DNA from: Clostridia bacterium
GTDB lineage: Bacteria > Bacillota > Clostridia > HGM11327
Length of the DNA: 5,290 bases
Direction: 5' to 3'
Assembly (NCBI GenBank): GCA_017935525.1
Contig: JAGBHJ010000284.1
Coordinates: forward strand, 1 to 5,290
A program made the position numbers and the translations under genes. Shown here piece by piece: positions 1 to 5,290 of the stretch (within the stretch, counting starts at the first letter, position 1; each line of letters starts with the position of its first letter). A model generated the notes under the pieces. That model did no database searches. It had not been told where the DNA came from and saw only the letters and a program-made list of their open reading frames with translations.

Positions 1-330
1 AAAGCCCATTCCGCTTCTGCCCTGTAACGGCGTTGACGTATAAAGGGGGCACCTTGCCTTATTTACATCCTCGATTCCGCATCCGTCATCCTTGACTGTA
101 ACCGTTATTCCGTATTCAAACAGCTCCGCTGTTATCGTCACAATGCCGTCCCTGCCGTCGTAGCCGTGTATGATGGCGTTTGTTACTGCCTCGCTTACTG
201 CGGTCTTTAATTCCGTTATCTCCTCCAACGTAGGGTCCAGCTGGGCGGCAAATGCCGCAACCGTAACCCTTGCAAAGCTTTCGTTGACGGACCTTGCGGA
301 TATTTCCAATTTCATAGAATTTGTACTCAT
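1..330 (-). CDS. spoIIAB: Anti-sigma-F factor / serine kinase SpoIIAB (3' end cut by window)
   Basis: SpoIIAB binds and inhibits sigma-F before septation, and as a GHKL-type kinase it phosphorylates SpoIIAA on serine; it acts in the cytoplasm of the predivisional cell and forespore. The 110 visible residues begin MSTNSMKLEISARSVNESFA. They include the family signature NESFARVTVAAF (16-27), the N-box SEAVTNAIIHGY (46-57) with catalytic-type Glu47 and Asn51, the G1 box DDGCGI (81-86) and the start of the G2/ATP-lid glycines GRSGMGF (104-110). Arg21 aligns with the B. subtilis residue that contacts SpoIIAA and sigma-F. The frame is open to position 1, so about 30-40 C-terminal residues are missing compared with the usual length near 145. 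The ATG at 330-328 is preceded by AAGGAGG (344-338) with a 7-nt spacer. The gene starts 17 nt after the spoIIAA stop, so the two are clearly one operon. Identity is very secure from motif order and partner gene. Confidence 0.96.
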   Translation of the reverse strand, partial: MSTNSMKLEISARSVNESFARVTVAAFAAQLDPTLEEITELKTAVSEAVTNAIIHGYDGRDGIVTITAELFEYGITVTVKDDGCGIEDVNKARCPLYTSTPLQGRSGMGF

Positions 331-347
331 GGTCTTCCCTCCTTATG

Positions 348-692
348 TTATAATTCTTCCCAAGCGCTTATTGCTTCATCCTCATCGGAATATATCTCAA
401 ACATCTTGTCCAGACCGCTGACGTGTATAAACCGGGCTATTCCTTGATGTATTCCCACTATGGCGCATCTGCCTCCGTCCAGCTTGATTATCTTTCGTCT
501 GCCGTAAAAAACGCCTATTCCCGAGCTGTCAATAAAGCTCAACTCCGCAAGATTGAATATGACCTTGCTGAATCTGTATCTCTGTATCATGTTGTCAATG
601 GATTCTCTGGTGGCATCTGCCGCATGGTGGTCCAGCTCTCCGTTAAAATAGAGCACCAGAGTATCCTTTCTTATACTTCCCGTAATCTTCAA
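348..692 (-). CDS. spoIIAA: Anti-sigma-F factor antagonist SpoIIAA (STAS domain), TTG start
   Basis: SpoIIAA is the anti-anti-sigma factor: in its unphosphorylated form it displaces sigma-F from SpoIIAB. SpoIIE dephosphorylates it and SpoIIAB rephosphorylates it. The 114-residue protein is a single STAS domain of normal family length. Visible signatures are GELDHHAAD (18-26), which closely matches the GELDHHTAE of B. subtilis SpoIIAA, and LSFIDSSGIGVFYGR (51-65). The phosphorylated serine is by alignment Ser56, the first Ser after Asp55. The GELDHH motif and the following spoIIAB separate it from generic RsbV-type STAS proteins. The start codon is TTG (692-690), preceded by AAGGAGG (706-700) with a 7-nt spacer; no in-frame ATG or GTG fits that site. 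It is the first gene of the spoIIA operon, about 36 nt downstream of a sigma-H-like promoter. The stop is TAA at 350-348. Confidence 0.96.
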   Translation of the reverse strand: MKITGSIRKDTLVLYFNGELDHHAADATRESIDNMIQRYRFSKVIFNLAELSFIDSSGIGVFYGRRKIIKLDGGRCAIVGIHQGIARFIHVSGLDKMFEIYSDEDEAISAWEEL

Positions 693-699
693 AGCACTT

Positions 700-706
700 C
701 CTCCTT
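700..706 (-). promoter_or_regulatory. Ribosome binding site deciding the TTG start of spoIIAA
   Basis: Read on the minus strand this is AAGGAGG followed by the 7-nt spacer AAGTGCT and then TTGAAG. It fixes the initiation codon at TTG 692-690, since the GTG inside the spacer is out of frame and hits a stop two codons later. The site is a near-perfect match to the 16S anti-Shine-Dalgarno sequence and may compensate for the weak start codon. Confidence 0.85.
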
Positions 707-727
707 ACACCTTGCCTTTATTGCTTT

Positions 728-755
728 ATTCACCGACCGTTGTGCATTCTCCTTT
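728..755 (-). promoter_or_regulatory. Sigma-H-type promoter of the spoIIA operon
   Basis: On the minus strand the sequence reads AAAGGAGAA (755-747), a 12-nt spacer, then GGTGAAT (734-728). This fits the sigma-H consensus RnAGGAwWW - N11-12 - RnnGAAT with one mismatch (G at the first W of the -35). Transcription would start near 721, leaving a leader of about 29 nt before the spoIIAA TTG. In B. subtilis spoIIA is transcribed by sigma-H RNA polymerase with Spo0A-P, so the match is in the expected place. I saw no convincing Spo0A box (TGTCGAA-like) in the 50 bases upstream, which are simply AT-rich. Confidence 0.82.
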
Positions 756-809
756 GATGAAAATTCTGTTGTTTTGCCGTCTTTTTTGTAATAAAGAATT
801 ATTAACACG

Positions 810-843
810 AAAAAAGACATTGTGGATCTTCACAATGTCTTTT
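810..843 (-). terminator. Rho-independent terminator after the nucleotidyltransferase gene
   Basis: A perfect 13-bp inverted repeat (812-824 with 831-843) surrounds a 6-nt loop (825-830). Read on the minus strand the stem ends in a run of six T (815-810, partly inside the stem), just after the stop codon of the 799-residue gene at 849-847. It should end that transcript and insulate the spoIIA promoter from read-through. On the plus strand the arm also ends in TTTT, but no plus-strand gene leads into it. Confidence 0.9.
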
Positions 844-846
844 GCA

Positions 847-3246
847 TTATTCCTCTAACAGCTTATTGATCTTATCTATACAGCTTTCTGTCAGCTCTCG
901 GGCGTATTCGTTGGAATAAGCCTCCGTGTATATCTTAAAGACCGCACGCTTTTCATCAGGCAAAACCACGGACCAGCCGGATCTTCCGCTTATTCTTACG
1001 CCGTTGCCCGAGCTTACGCTTTCGTTTTCCGCCAGTCTTCTCATTACGCCGCATCGCTTATCCCATGGGCAGGCGACCTCGTCCTGTGACAAATGCAGCT
1101 GAGGCAAGCTTTCGATAAGCTCCTTTATGCTCTTTTTTTCGTCCGCCATACAGCTTAAGAGCTCCAGCAAAAACAGAATTCCGTCGTAATACAGCGACAT
1201 TTTGCCAACGGGGATGGAATCCTTTATTCCGTCGTGCTTTATTATCTGGTCGATCAAAGCACGAATACCTGTGTTGGTTCTGATTACACGTCCGTTTTTG
1301 CTCTTTGCCATTTCCTCCAGCTCATCGGGTGCATTGTAATCCGCCACAACGTATTTGTCGTCCCTTTGCAAGCGCAAAAGCAGGTAATTCATCAGTAACG
1401 ACCTTCTTGCATTATCAAGGGGTGTCATATCATCGTTATATATTACAAGCCCCTCGCCAAAATCGCAAAGTCCTACCGTAAGTCCCTCTATCGGCGGCGT
1501 TATCTCGTCCTGCTCCTTTACCTCCGTTTTGATGCCAAGGCGTACAAGCACGTTTACCATCAGGGCGGTATGGACGGAATGATCATTTATTACCGTGACT
1601 GATACGTCACTGCATTTATCCTTTAGCTCATCGCAAAGCGCTATCAAGTGGCTCTCGTAAAAATCATTGCCCTTTTCAAAATCCTGGGCGGACTGTATGG
1701 AGGCAGATTCTGCCACAGGTGTGGTATTGTTGTTAAGGGCGGACTCTATCTTTCTTTCTTCTGCAGAAGAAATATTTGCTCCTGCTTCGTTTATAAAGTA
1801 TATCTGCGCTACGCCGTCATTTACACCGAGGTATATTCCGCCGTCTGCACCTATCAGTCTGATGGCATATCTGAGGGCAGGCAACGGAGCCGCGCCCATG
1901 TCTATCACCTTTGCTCCCGTGGAAAGCGCTCCTGATTTTGCTGCAAGGGTCAGCATTTCGCTTTGCTGTGTGCCGCTGTCAGCAAACAGTATGCGTTTTT
2001 TACCCATGGAAGCAAATGCGGCGCTTGCAACAACAGCATTCTGTACGGAAAGCTGGGAATTAAGCTTTCCCCTTATACATTCACGGTCAAAAAAGCCCGA
2101 ATACTGTACAGTCTGCCATATCACGTTTGATGAGATGGTGCATCCGCCCTCAACCGTTTTTTGCGGCCAGACCGATGCTCCGCCTTTGACTGTGGTCCCT
2201 TGCCCCAGCCTTGTGCCTTCACCCACCGCACTGCATTCAAACACGCTTACCCCGTCATCCAGCACACAATCGGGTGCGATCATTGCGCCCCTCATCTGGC
2301 AACCGTTGCCAACAGTAACGTTGCTTGAAATAACGCTTCGCTTTGCCGTGGTGTTATCTCCCAGAACACAACCGTCACCTATAACTGTTCCCTCGCTTAC
2401 GACGGCATTTTTTCCTATAACGGAATTATGCCCCACCATGCAGGGAGCAACGAGGCTTGCATCCTTGTGGAGTGTTACGTTTTCCCCCACAAATACGCCC
2501 TTTGACACCTCCGTATATCCCATTGGCTTTATAACGTCAACGTTACCCAAAAGCACGTCCTCATTTGCCTTGAGGTATGAGCGCAGGTTACCGACGTCGC
2601 ACCAGTAGCCCTCGGCAACAAATCCGAATATCTCCATTTTCTTTTCCATCATCATCGGAAAAAGATCCTTGGAAAAATCATATTCCTTACCCTGCTCCAT
2701 AAGGCTCAAAACGCTTTTGTTGATTATATATATTCCCGTGTTTACAGTATCGCTGAAGACCTCGCTCCACGTGGGCTTTTCCGCAAAGCGTAGGATTCTG
2801 CCGTTTTCGTCGGTTATAACAACTCCGTATTCCAGCGGGTCCTCCACACGTTTTAGAACTACGGTCACGTCTGCGCTGTTTTGGCGGTGGAATTCAATCG
2901 CCTTTGTAAGGTCGATATCCGTAAGTCCGTCTCCGCTGAGTACAATAAACTCGTCGCTGAGATACTCCTCCGCGTTTTTTACGCTGCCTGCAGTACCCAA
3001 GGGCGTTGCTTCCGTAAAATACTCAAAGGAAACGTCCATACCTCCTCCGTTGCCCAAATGGGAGGTTATCATTTGCGGCTGGTATTGTAATGTCACCGCG
3101 ATCTCGTGTACGCCGTGCTTTTTTAACAGCTCCACAGCATATTCTATTACAGGTCTGTTCGCTATGGGGAGCATTGGCTTTGGCACGGTACAGGTAAGCG
3201 GTCGAAGTCTTTGTCCCTGCCCGCCTGCCATTATAACTGCTTTCAT
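847..3246 (-). CDS. Sugar-1-phosphate nucleotidyltransferase with beta-helix and degenerate phosphohexomutase domain
   Basis: The 799-residue protein has the GT-PMM-like three-part layout. Residues 1-235 are an NTP_transferase domain: MAGGQGQRLRPLT (6-18) is the nucleotide-binding loop, VPKPMLP (21-27) carries Lys23, SGDGLTDID (104-112) carries metal-ligand Asp106, EKP is at 156-158, and GYWCDVGN (213-220) carries the second Asp217. This half looks active and should make an NDP-sugar from a sugar-1-phosphate and NTP; GDP-mannose is the family default, but the substrate is not proven. Residues about 245-376 are hexapeptide repeats of a left-handed beta-helix (for example VGHNSVIGKNAVVSEGTVIG). 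Residues about 380-799 resemble phosphoglucomutase/phosphomannomutase, from GFFDRECIRGKL (384-395) to WDKRCGVMRRLAE (728-740) and FKIYTEA (770-776), but the catalytic serine, metal, sugar and phosphate loops are all altered, so mutase activity is unlikely. The start is ATG 3246-3244, with GGAAAGGAA upstream (3263-3255). It is probably a single-gene transcript ended by the hairpin at 843-810. Confidence 0.88.
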   Translation of the reverse strand: MKAVIMAGGQGQRLRPLTCTVPKPMLPIANRPVIEYAVELLKKHGVHEIAVTLQYQPQMITSHLGNGGGMDVSFEYFTEATPLGTAGSVKNAEEYLSDEFIVLSGDGLTDIDLTKAIEFHRQNSADVTVVLKRVEDPLEYGVVITDENGRILRFAEKPTWSEVFSDTVNTGIYIINKSVLSLMEQGKEYDFSKDLFPMMMEKKMEIFGFVAEGYWCDVGNLRSYLKANEDVLLGNVDVIKPMGYTEVSKGVFVGENVTLHKDASLVAPCMVGHNSVIGKNAVVSEGTVIGDGCVLGDNTTAKRSVISSNVTVGNGCQMRGAMIAPDCVLDDGVSVFECSAVGEGTRLGQGTTVKGGASVWPQKTVEGGCTISSNVIWQTVQYSGFFDRECIRGKLNSQLSVQNAVVASAAFASMGKKRILFADSGTQQSEMLTLAAKSGALSTGAKVIDMGAAPLPALRYAIRLIGADGGIYLGVNDGVAQIYFINEAGANISSAEERKIESALNNNTTPVAESASIQSAQDFEKGNDFYESHLIALCDELKDKCSDVSVTVINDHSVHTALMVNVLVRLGIKTEVKEQDEITPPIEGLTVGLCDFGEGLVIYNDDMTPLDNARRSLLMNYLLLRLQRDDKYVVADYNAPDELEEMAKSKNGRVIRTNTGIRALIDQIIKHDGIKDSIPVGKMSLYYDGILFLLELLSCMADEKKSIKELIESLPQLHLSQDEVACPWDKRCGVMRRLAENESVSSGNGVRISGRSGWSVVLPDEKRAVFKIYTEAYSNEYARELTESCIDKINKLLEE

Positions 3247-3279
3247 ATTTTCAATTCCTTTCCGTTGGTTGTTATTGGT

Positions 3280-3307
3280 AGTTTATGTAGGGATATTGAA
3301 AATATAC
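3280..3307 (-). promoter_or_regulatory. Candidate promoter of the nucleotidyltransferase gene (sporulation-type -10, tentative)
   Basis: On the minus strand GTATATT (3307-3301) lies 13 nt before CATAAACT (3287-3280). The second element matches the -10 of mother-cell sigma-E (CATACAnT) at 7 of 8 positions and, with the next A, the sigma-K form CATAnnnTA. The first resembles the sigma-E -35 (kmATATT), but the spacer is one or two bases short. Transcription would begin near 3274, giving a leader of about 27 nt. An alternative sigma-A reading uses AAGACA (3331-3326) and TATATT (3306-3301), with a long 19-nt spacer. Neither is convincing by itself. Confidence 0.25.
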
Positions 3308-3329
3308 AGATTCAAAACCGGCGTCTGTC

Positions 3330-3358
3330 TTGACTTTTTTATAAGAAAATGATAAAAT
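3330..3358 (+). promoter_or_regulatory. Sigma-A promoter with extended -10 for the GT8-VTT gene
   Basis: TTGACT (3330-3335) and TAAAAT (3353-3358) are separated by exactly 17 nt, and TGA directly before the -10 makes it an extended TGn element. This is a strong vegetative promoter pointing right. Transcription should start near 3365, leaving a leader of about 88 nt before the ATG at 3453. It lies in the divergent region and overlaps the area where the leftward gene's promoter must be, so the two could interfere or share regulation. Confidence 0.78.
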
Positions 3359-3452
3359 AACCGTAGTTGAGCTTGTGTTCCAAGTTTCTTAATATTTAAT
3401 TCATAATGTGGTGATACAATATTATACGGATCATTATCAGGAGATTATTATC

Positions 3453-5030
3453 ATGACAAATATTATTTCGTCCGATACCAAACGGCATATGGATCTTTTG
3501 GTCACATTGGATCACAAATACATACCTCCGCTTATAACGTTATTGCAGTCGTTTTGCCTGCATCACCCATCGGTGGATGCCACCGTTTGGGTACTGCACT
3601 CGGGTATGACGGATGAGCATATCAGCGCTATCCGTAACGGAGTTGACGGACTATTGGTGGATATAATGCCCATGAAGATATCTGACGGCAGGTTCAGCGA
3701 TATCCCCGTCATAGAGAGATTGCCCGAGGAGTCCTTTTACAGGCTTCTCGCCTTTGATTATCTGCCCCGTGAGGTCTCTCGTTGCTTATACCTTGACCCT
3801 GATATTCTTATAAAGGGCAATATTGAGGAAATGTACAATATGCCTCTTGACGGCTGTTACATTGCGGCAGCAGGACACCTTAAGGGCTTCAGAGACACAT
3901 TCAACAGAATGCGACTGGCGGTGGACACATCCCAGCAAAGATATATCAACTCGGGCGTTGTGCTGATGGACCTTGACGCCATCAGACATGATTTTACGGT
4001 TGAGGGCATACTCAAGACCTGCAGAGAAAACTCCGACAAGCTTCTTTTGGGCGACCAAGACCTTGTAAACATCCTTTTTGGCAGTAAGACTGCATTTATT
4101 GATGAGCTGATATACAACCTTGACGAGAGAGCGTTCAAGTTCAACAAAAAGATATTCTCTATGGACGATGTAAGAGAAAAAACTGCTATAATTCACTACA
4201 ACGGCAAATACAAGCCATGGCTTGAGGGCTATAAGGGAGACCTTGACGTGTTCTACCCCGAAGTGCAAAACAAGGGTCCGCAGCCAAAGCTACGGCTGGA
4301 GAAGCAGGCTCAGGCGGTTGGCAGGATACTGTTTTCCACTACAAAGAGCAAAATTGTGCTTACGTCCTTTTTGTTGATCGTGCTGGCGTGTGTTTTTTCT
4401 TATATATTTTTTGGTAAGGAGCTTTTGCGGATCATTTCGGACCCGCAGATATTCCGACTGTGGCTTGATAAATTCGGCAGGTGGGACGAGATCATTTTTA
4501 TTCTGATCCGCGCCGTTCAAACAGTCGTTAAAATTATCCCTGCAGAGCCATTGGAGATAGGCTCGGGCTACGCATGGGGCGCTGTGCCGGGTATGCTCTA
4601 CTGCGTTATAGGAAATCTATTGGGCACGCTTGTAATACTGTTTATCAGTAAGCACTACGGAAACAAGGTCAACGAATACATCAAGTCAAACAAGAGCAGC
4701 TTTGCCCTTGACGCCATAGCAACAAGCGAAAAAATATACGTGGCTTTGTTTATACTCTACCTTATCCCCGGCTCACCCAAGGATGGCTTTACGTATCTTG
4801 TAGGCTTTTTGCCGGTAAAAACGGTGCCGTTTTTGATAGTATCGTTTATTGCCAGAATGCCGTCGGTACTGTCCTCCACCCTTTGCGGTGCTACGTGGGC
4901 AAATCAGCAGTATTCCTATTCCATTCTGATATTTGCAGTGACGATATTGCTCGCGGCGTTGGGCGGACTTGGCTACAAGATGTGGATGAAGAAAAAATCA
5001 GAGGAAAAGATCCGTGAAATGGATGATTGA
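3453..5030 (+). CDS. GT8 glycosyltransferase fused to a VTT (TVP38/TMEM64, DedA-superfamily) membrane domain
   Basis: The 525-residue protein has two domains. Residues about 12-270 are a family GT8 retaining glycosyltransferase with a GT-A fold: FYRLLAFDYLP (95-105), the DxD metal/nucleotide site YLDPDIL (113-119), INSGVVLMDL (165-174), LGDQDLVN (199-206) and HYNGKYKPW (248-256) with metal-ligand His248. It should transfer a hexose from a nucleotide-sugar; the acceptor is unknown. There is no signal peptide, so this domain should be cytoplasmic. After a charged linker (about 271-298), residues 299-510 form a polytopic membrane domain. Hydrophobic segments lie near 299-320, 346-361, 374-398, 428-448, 453-468 and 488-508. 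VTT signatures are IIPAEPLEIGSGYAWG (361-376), YLIPGSPKD (436-444) and ARMPS (467-471). The basic tail is cytoplasmic-like. ATG 3453 was chosen because AGGAG (3439-3443) precedes it by 9 nt and the family similarity begins near MDLLVTLD; a GTG at 3408 in the same frame lacks a ribosome site. No terminator is visible before the next gene. Confidence 0.88.
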   Translation: MTNIISSDTKRHMDLLVTLDHKYIPPLITLLQSFCLHHPSVDATVWVLHSGMTDEHISAIRNGVDGLLVDIMPMKISDGRFSDIPVIERLPEESFYRLLAFDYLPREVSRCLYLDPDILIKGNIEEMYNMPLDGCYIAAAGHLKGFRDTFNRMRLAVDTSQQRYINSGVVLMDLDAIRHDFTVEGILKTCRENSDKLLLGDQDLVNILFGSKTAFIDELIYNLDERAFKFNKKIFSMDDVREKTAIIHYNGKYKPWLEGYKGDLDVFYPEVQNKGPQPKLRLEKQAQAVGRILFSTTKSKIVLTSFLLIVLACVFSYIFFGKELLRIISDPQIFRLWLDKFGRWDEIIFILIRAVQTVVKIIPAEPLEIGSGYAWGAVPGMLYCVIGNLLGTLVILFISKHYGNKVNEYIKSNKSSFALDAIATSEKIYVALFILYLIPGSPKDGFTYLVGFLPVKTVPFLIVSFIARMPSVLSSTLCGATWANQQYSYSILIFAVTILLAALGGLGYKMWMKKKSEEKIREMDD

Positions 5031-5107
5031 TCTGTTGACAAGCAGGAATCAGCGTGGGCAACGCCCTTGTAATAAAAAATATACTGTTTTGAAAGAAAGA
5101 GGTTTTT

Positions 5108-5290
5108 ATGAGTAAGCAATTAAAGAGCACATGCTTTGCCATTGCATTTGGCGTGGTGTTGTTTGTGCTGTTACTTAATCTTGGTGCGGTGATGGGCTTT
5201 TTGGGCACGATACTCTCTATATTTATGCCGATCATAGCAGGCTTTGTGACGGCGTTTATATTAAATGTGCCGATGTCGGGCTTCGAACGA
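5108..5290 (+). CDS. AI-2E/PerM-family transporter, N-terminal part (cut by window)
   Basis: The 61 visible codons run in frame to the window end. They show a short basic start (MSKQLK), a hydrophobic segment at about 8-28, and a second at 31-53 leading into FILNVPMSGFER (50-61). The pattern of an early hairpin with 'PIIAGFVTAFILN-P' is typical of the AI-2E transporter (PerM/YtvI) family, polytopic membrane proteins whose substrates are often unknown; in B. subtilis the family includes the sporulation-associated YtvI. Family proteins are usually about 350-400 residues, so most of the gene lies outside. The ATG at 5108 has AAAGAGG (5096-5102) 5 nt upstream. It follows the GT8-VTT stop by 77 nt with no clear terminator or paired promoter, so co-transcription is likely. 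The family call rests on the N-terminus only. Confidence 0.72.
   Translation, partial: MSKQLKSTCFAIAFGVVLFVLLLNLGAVMGFLGTILSIFMPIIAGFVTAFILNVPMSGFER

Noticed and set aside
423..791. Plus-strand open frame opposite spoIIAA and its promoter
   Set aside because: The opposite strand encodes an unmistakable SpoIIAA; this frame has no ribosome site and overlaps the sigma-H promoter.
1667..2608. A 313-codon plus-strand open frame inside the nucleotidyltransferase gene
   Set aside because: It is antisense to well-conserved NTP-transferase, beta-helix and mutase-like coding sequence, has low-complexity Pro/Ser/Thr-rich composition typical of a shadow frame, and resembles no family I know.
2669..3352. 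A 227-codon plus-strand open frame across the start of the nucleotidyltransferase gene
   Set aside because: It is antisense to the highly conserved catalytic N-terminus and runs through the divergent promoter region; no ribosome site or recognisable domain.
3408..3452. Upstream GTG start extending the GT8-VTT protein by 15 residues
   Set aside because: No Shine-Dalgarno precedes the GTG, whereas AGGAG lies 9 nt before the ATG at 3453; the added residues are not part of the GT8 fold.
3786..4268. Minus-strand open frames within the GT8 region (also 3857-4147, 4290-4520 and 4891-5235)
   Set aside because: All are antisense to a gene with intact GT8 and VTT motifs, and none shows a family signature or start site.
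5056..5075. GGGC-AAC-GCCC hairpin after the GT8-VTT gene as a terminator
   Set aside because: The stem is only 4 bp and is not followed by a T run, so termination is not supported.
5035..5085. TTGACA (5035-5040) with downstream TATACT (5080-5085) as a promoter for the AI-2E gene
   Set aside because: The spacing is 39 nt, far from 16-18, and no -10 lies at the right distance from TTGACA nor a -35 at the right distance from TATACT.

Overview
The window most likely comes from an endospore-forming Firmicute of the class Clostridia. The evidence is a recognisable spoIIA operon (spoIIAA then spoIIAB) behind a sigma-H-type promoter, strong AAGGAGG ribosome binding sites, and a VTT-family membrane domain whose IPGSPKD motif resembles those I know from clostridial proteins. 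The genus cannot be fixed from this sequence.

The left part (about 1-3246) lies on the minus strand. Read in the direction of transcription it holds: (i) a 799-residue protein with a sugar-1-phosphate nucleotidyltransferase domain, a left-handed beta-helix and a phosphohexomutase-like domain (3246-847); (ii) an intrinsic terminator (843-810); (iii) a sigma-H-like promoter (755-728); (iv) spoIIAA, the anti-anti-sigma factor, with a TTG start (692-348); (v) spoIIAB, the anti-sigma-F kinase, cut by the window edge (330-1). The sigma-F gene spoIIAC would be expected just beyond position 1.

The right part is on the plus strand and diverges from the nucleotidyltransferase gene across a 206-bp intergenic region. 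A good sigma-A promoter with an extended -10 (3330-3358) precedes a gene that fuses a GT8 glycosyltransferase to a polytopic VTT (TVP38/TMEM64/DedA-superfamily) membrane domain (3453-5030). The 5' end of an AI-2E/PerM-family membrane protein gene follows (5108 onward) and runs off the window.

Taken together, the divergent pair suggests envelope or glycolipid work: the nucleotidyltransferase may supply an NDP-sugar, and the GT8 domain could use such a donor at the cytoplasmic membrane face, tethered to a domain from a superfamily linked to lipid translocation. That link is inference. The two most notable points are the GT8-VTT fusion and the phosphomutase domain that has lost all four signature loops of its superfamily. 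The spoIIA operon is the early switch for forespore sigma-F. Its adjacency may be simple synteny, because a terminator and its own promoter insulate it.
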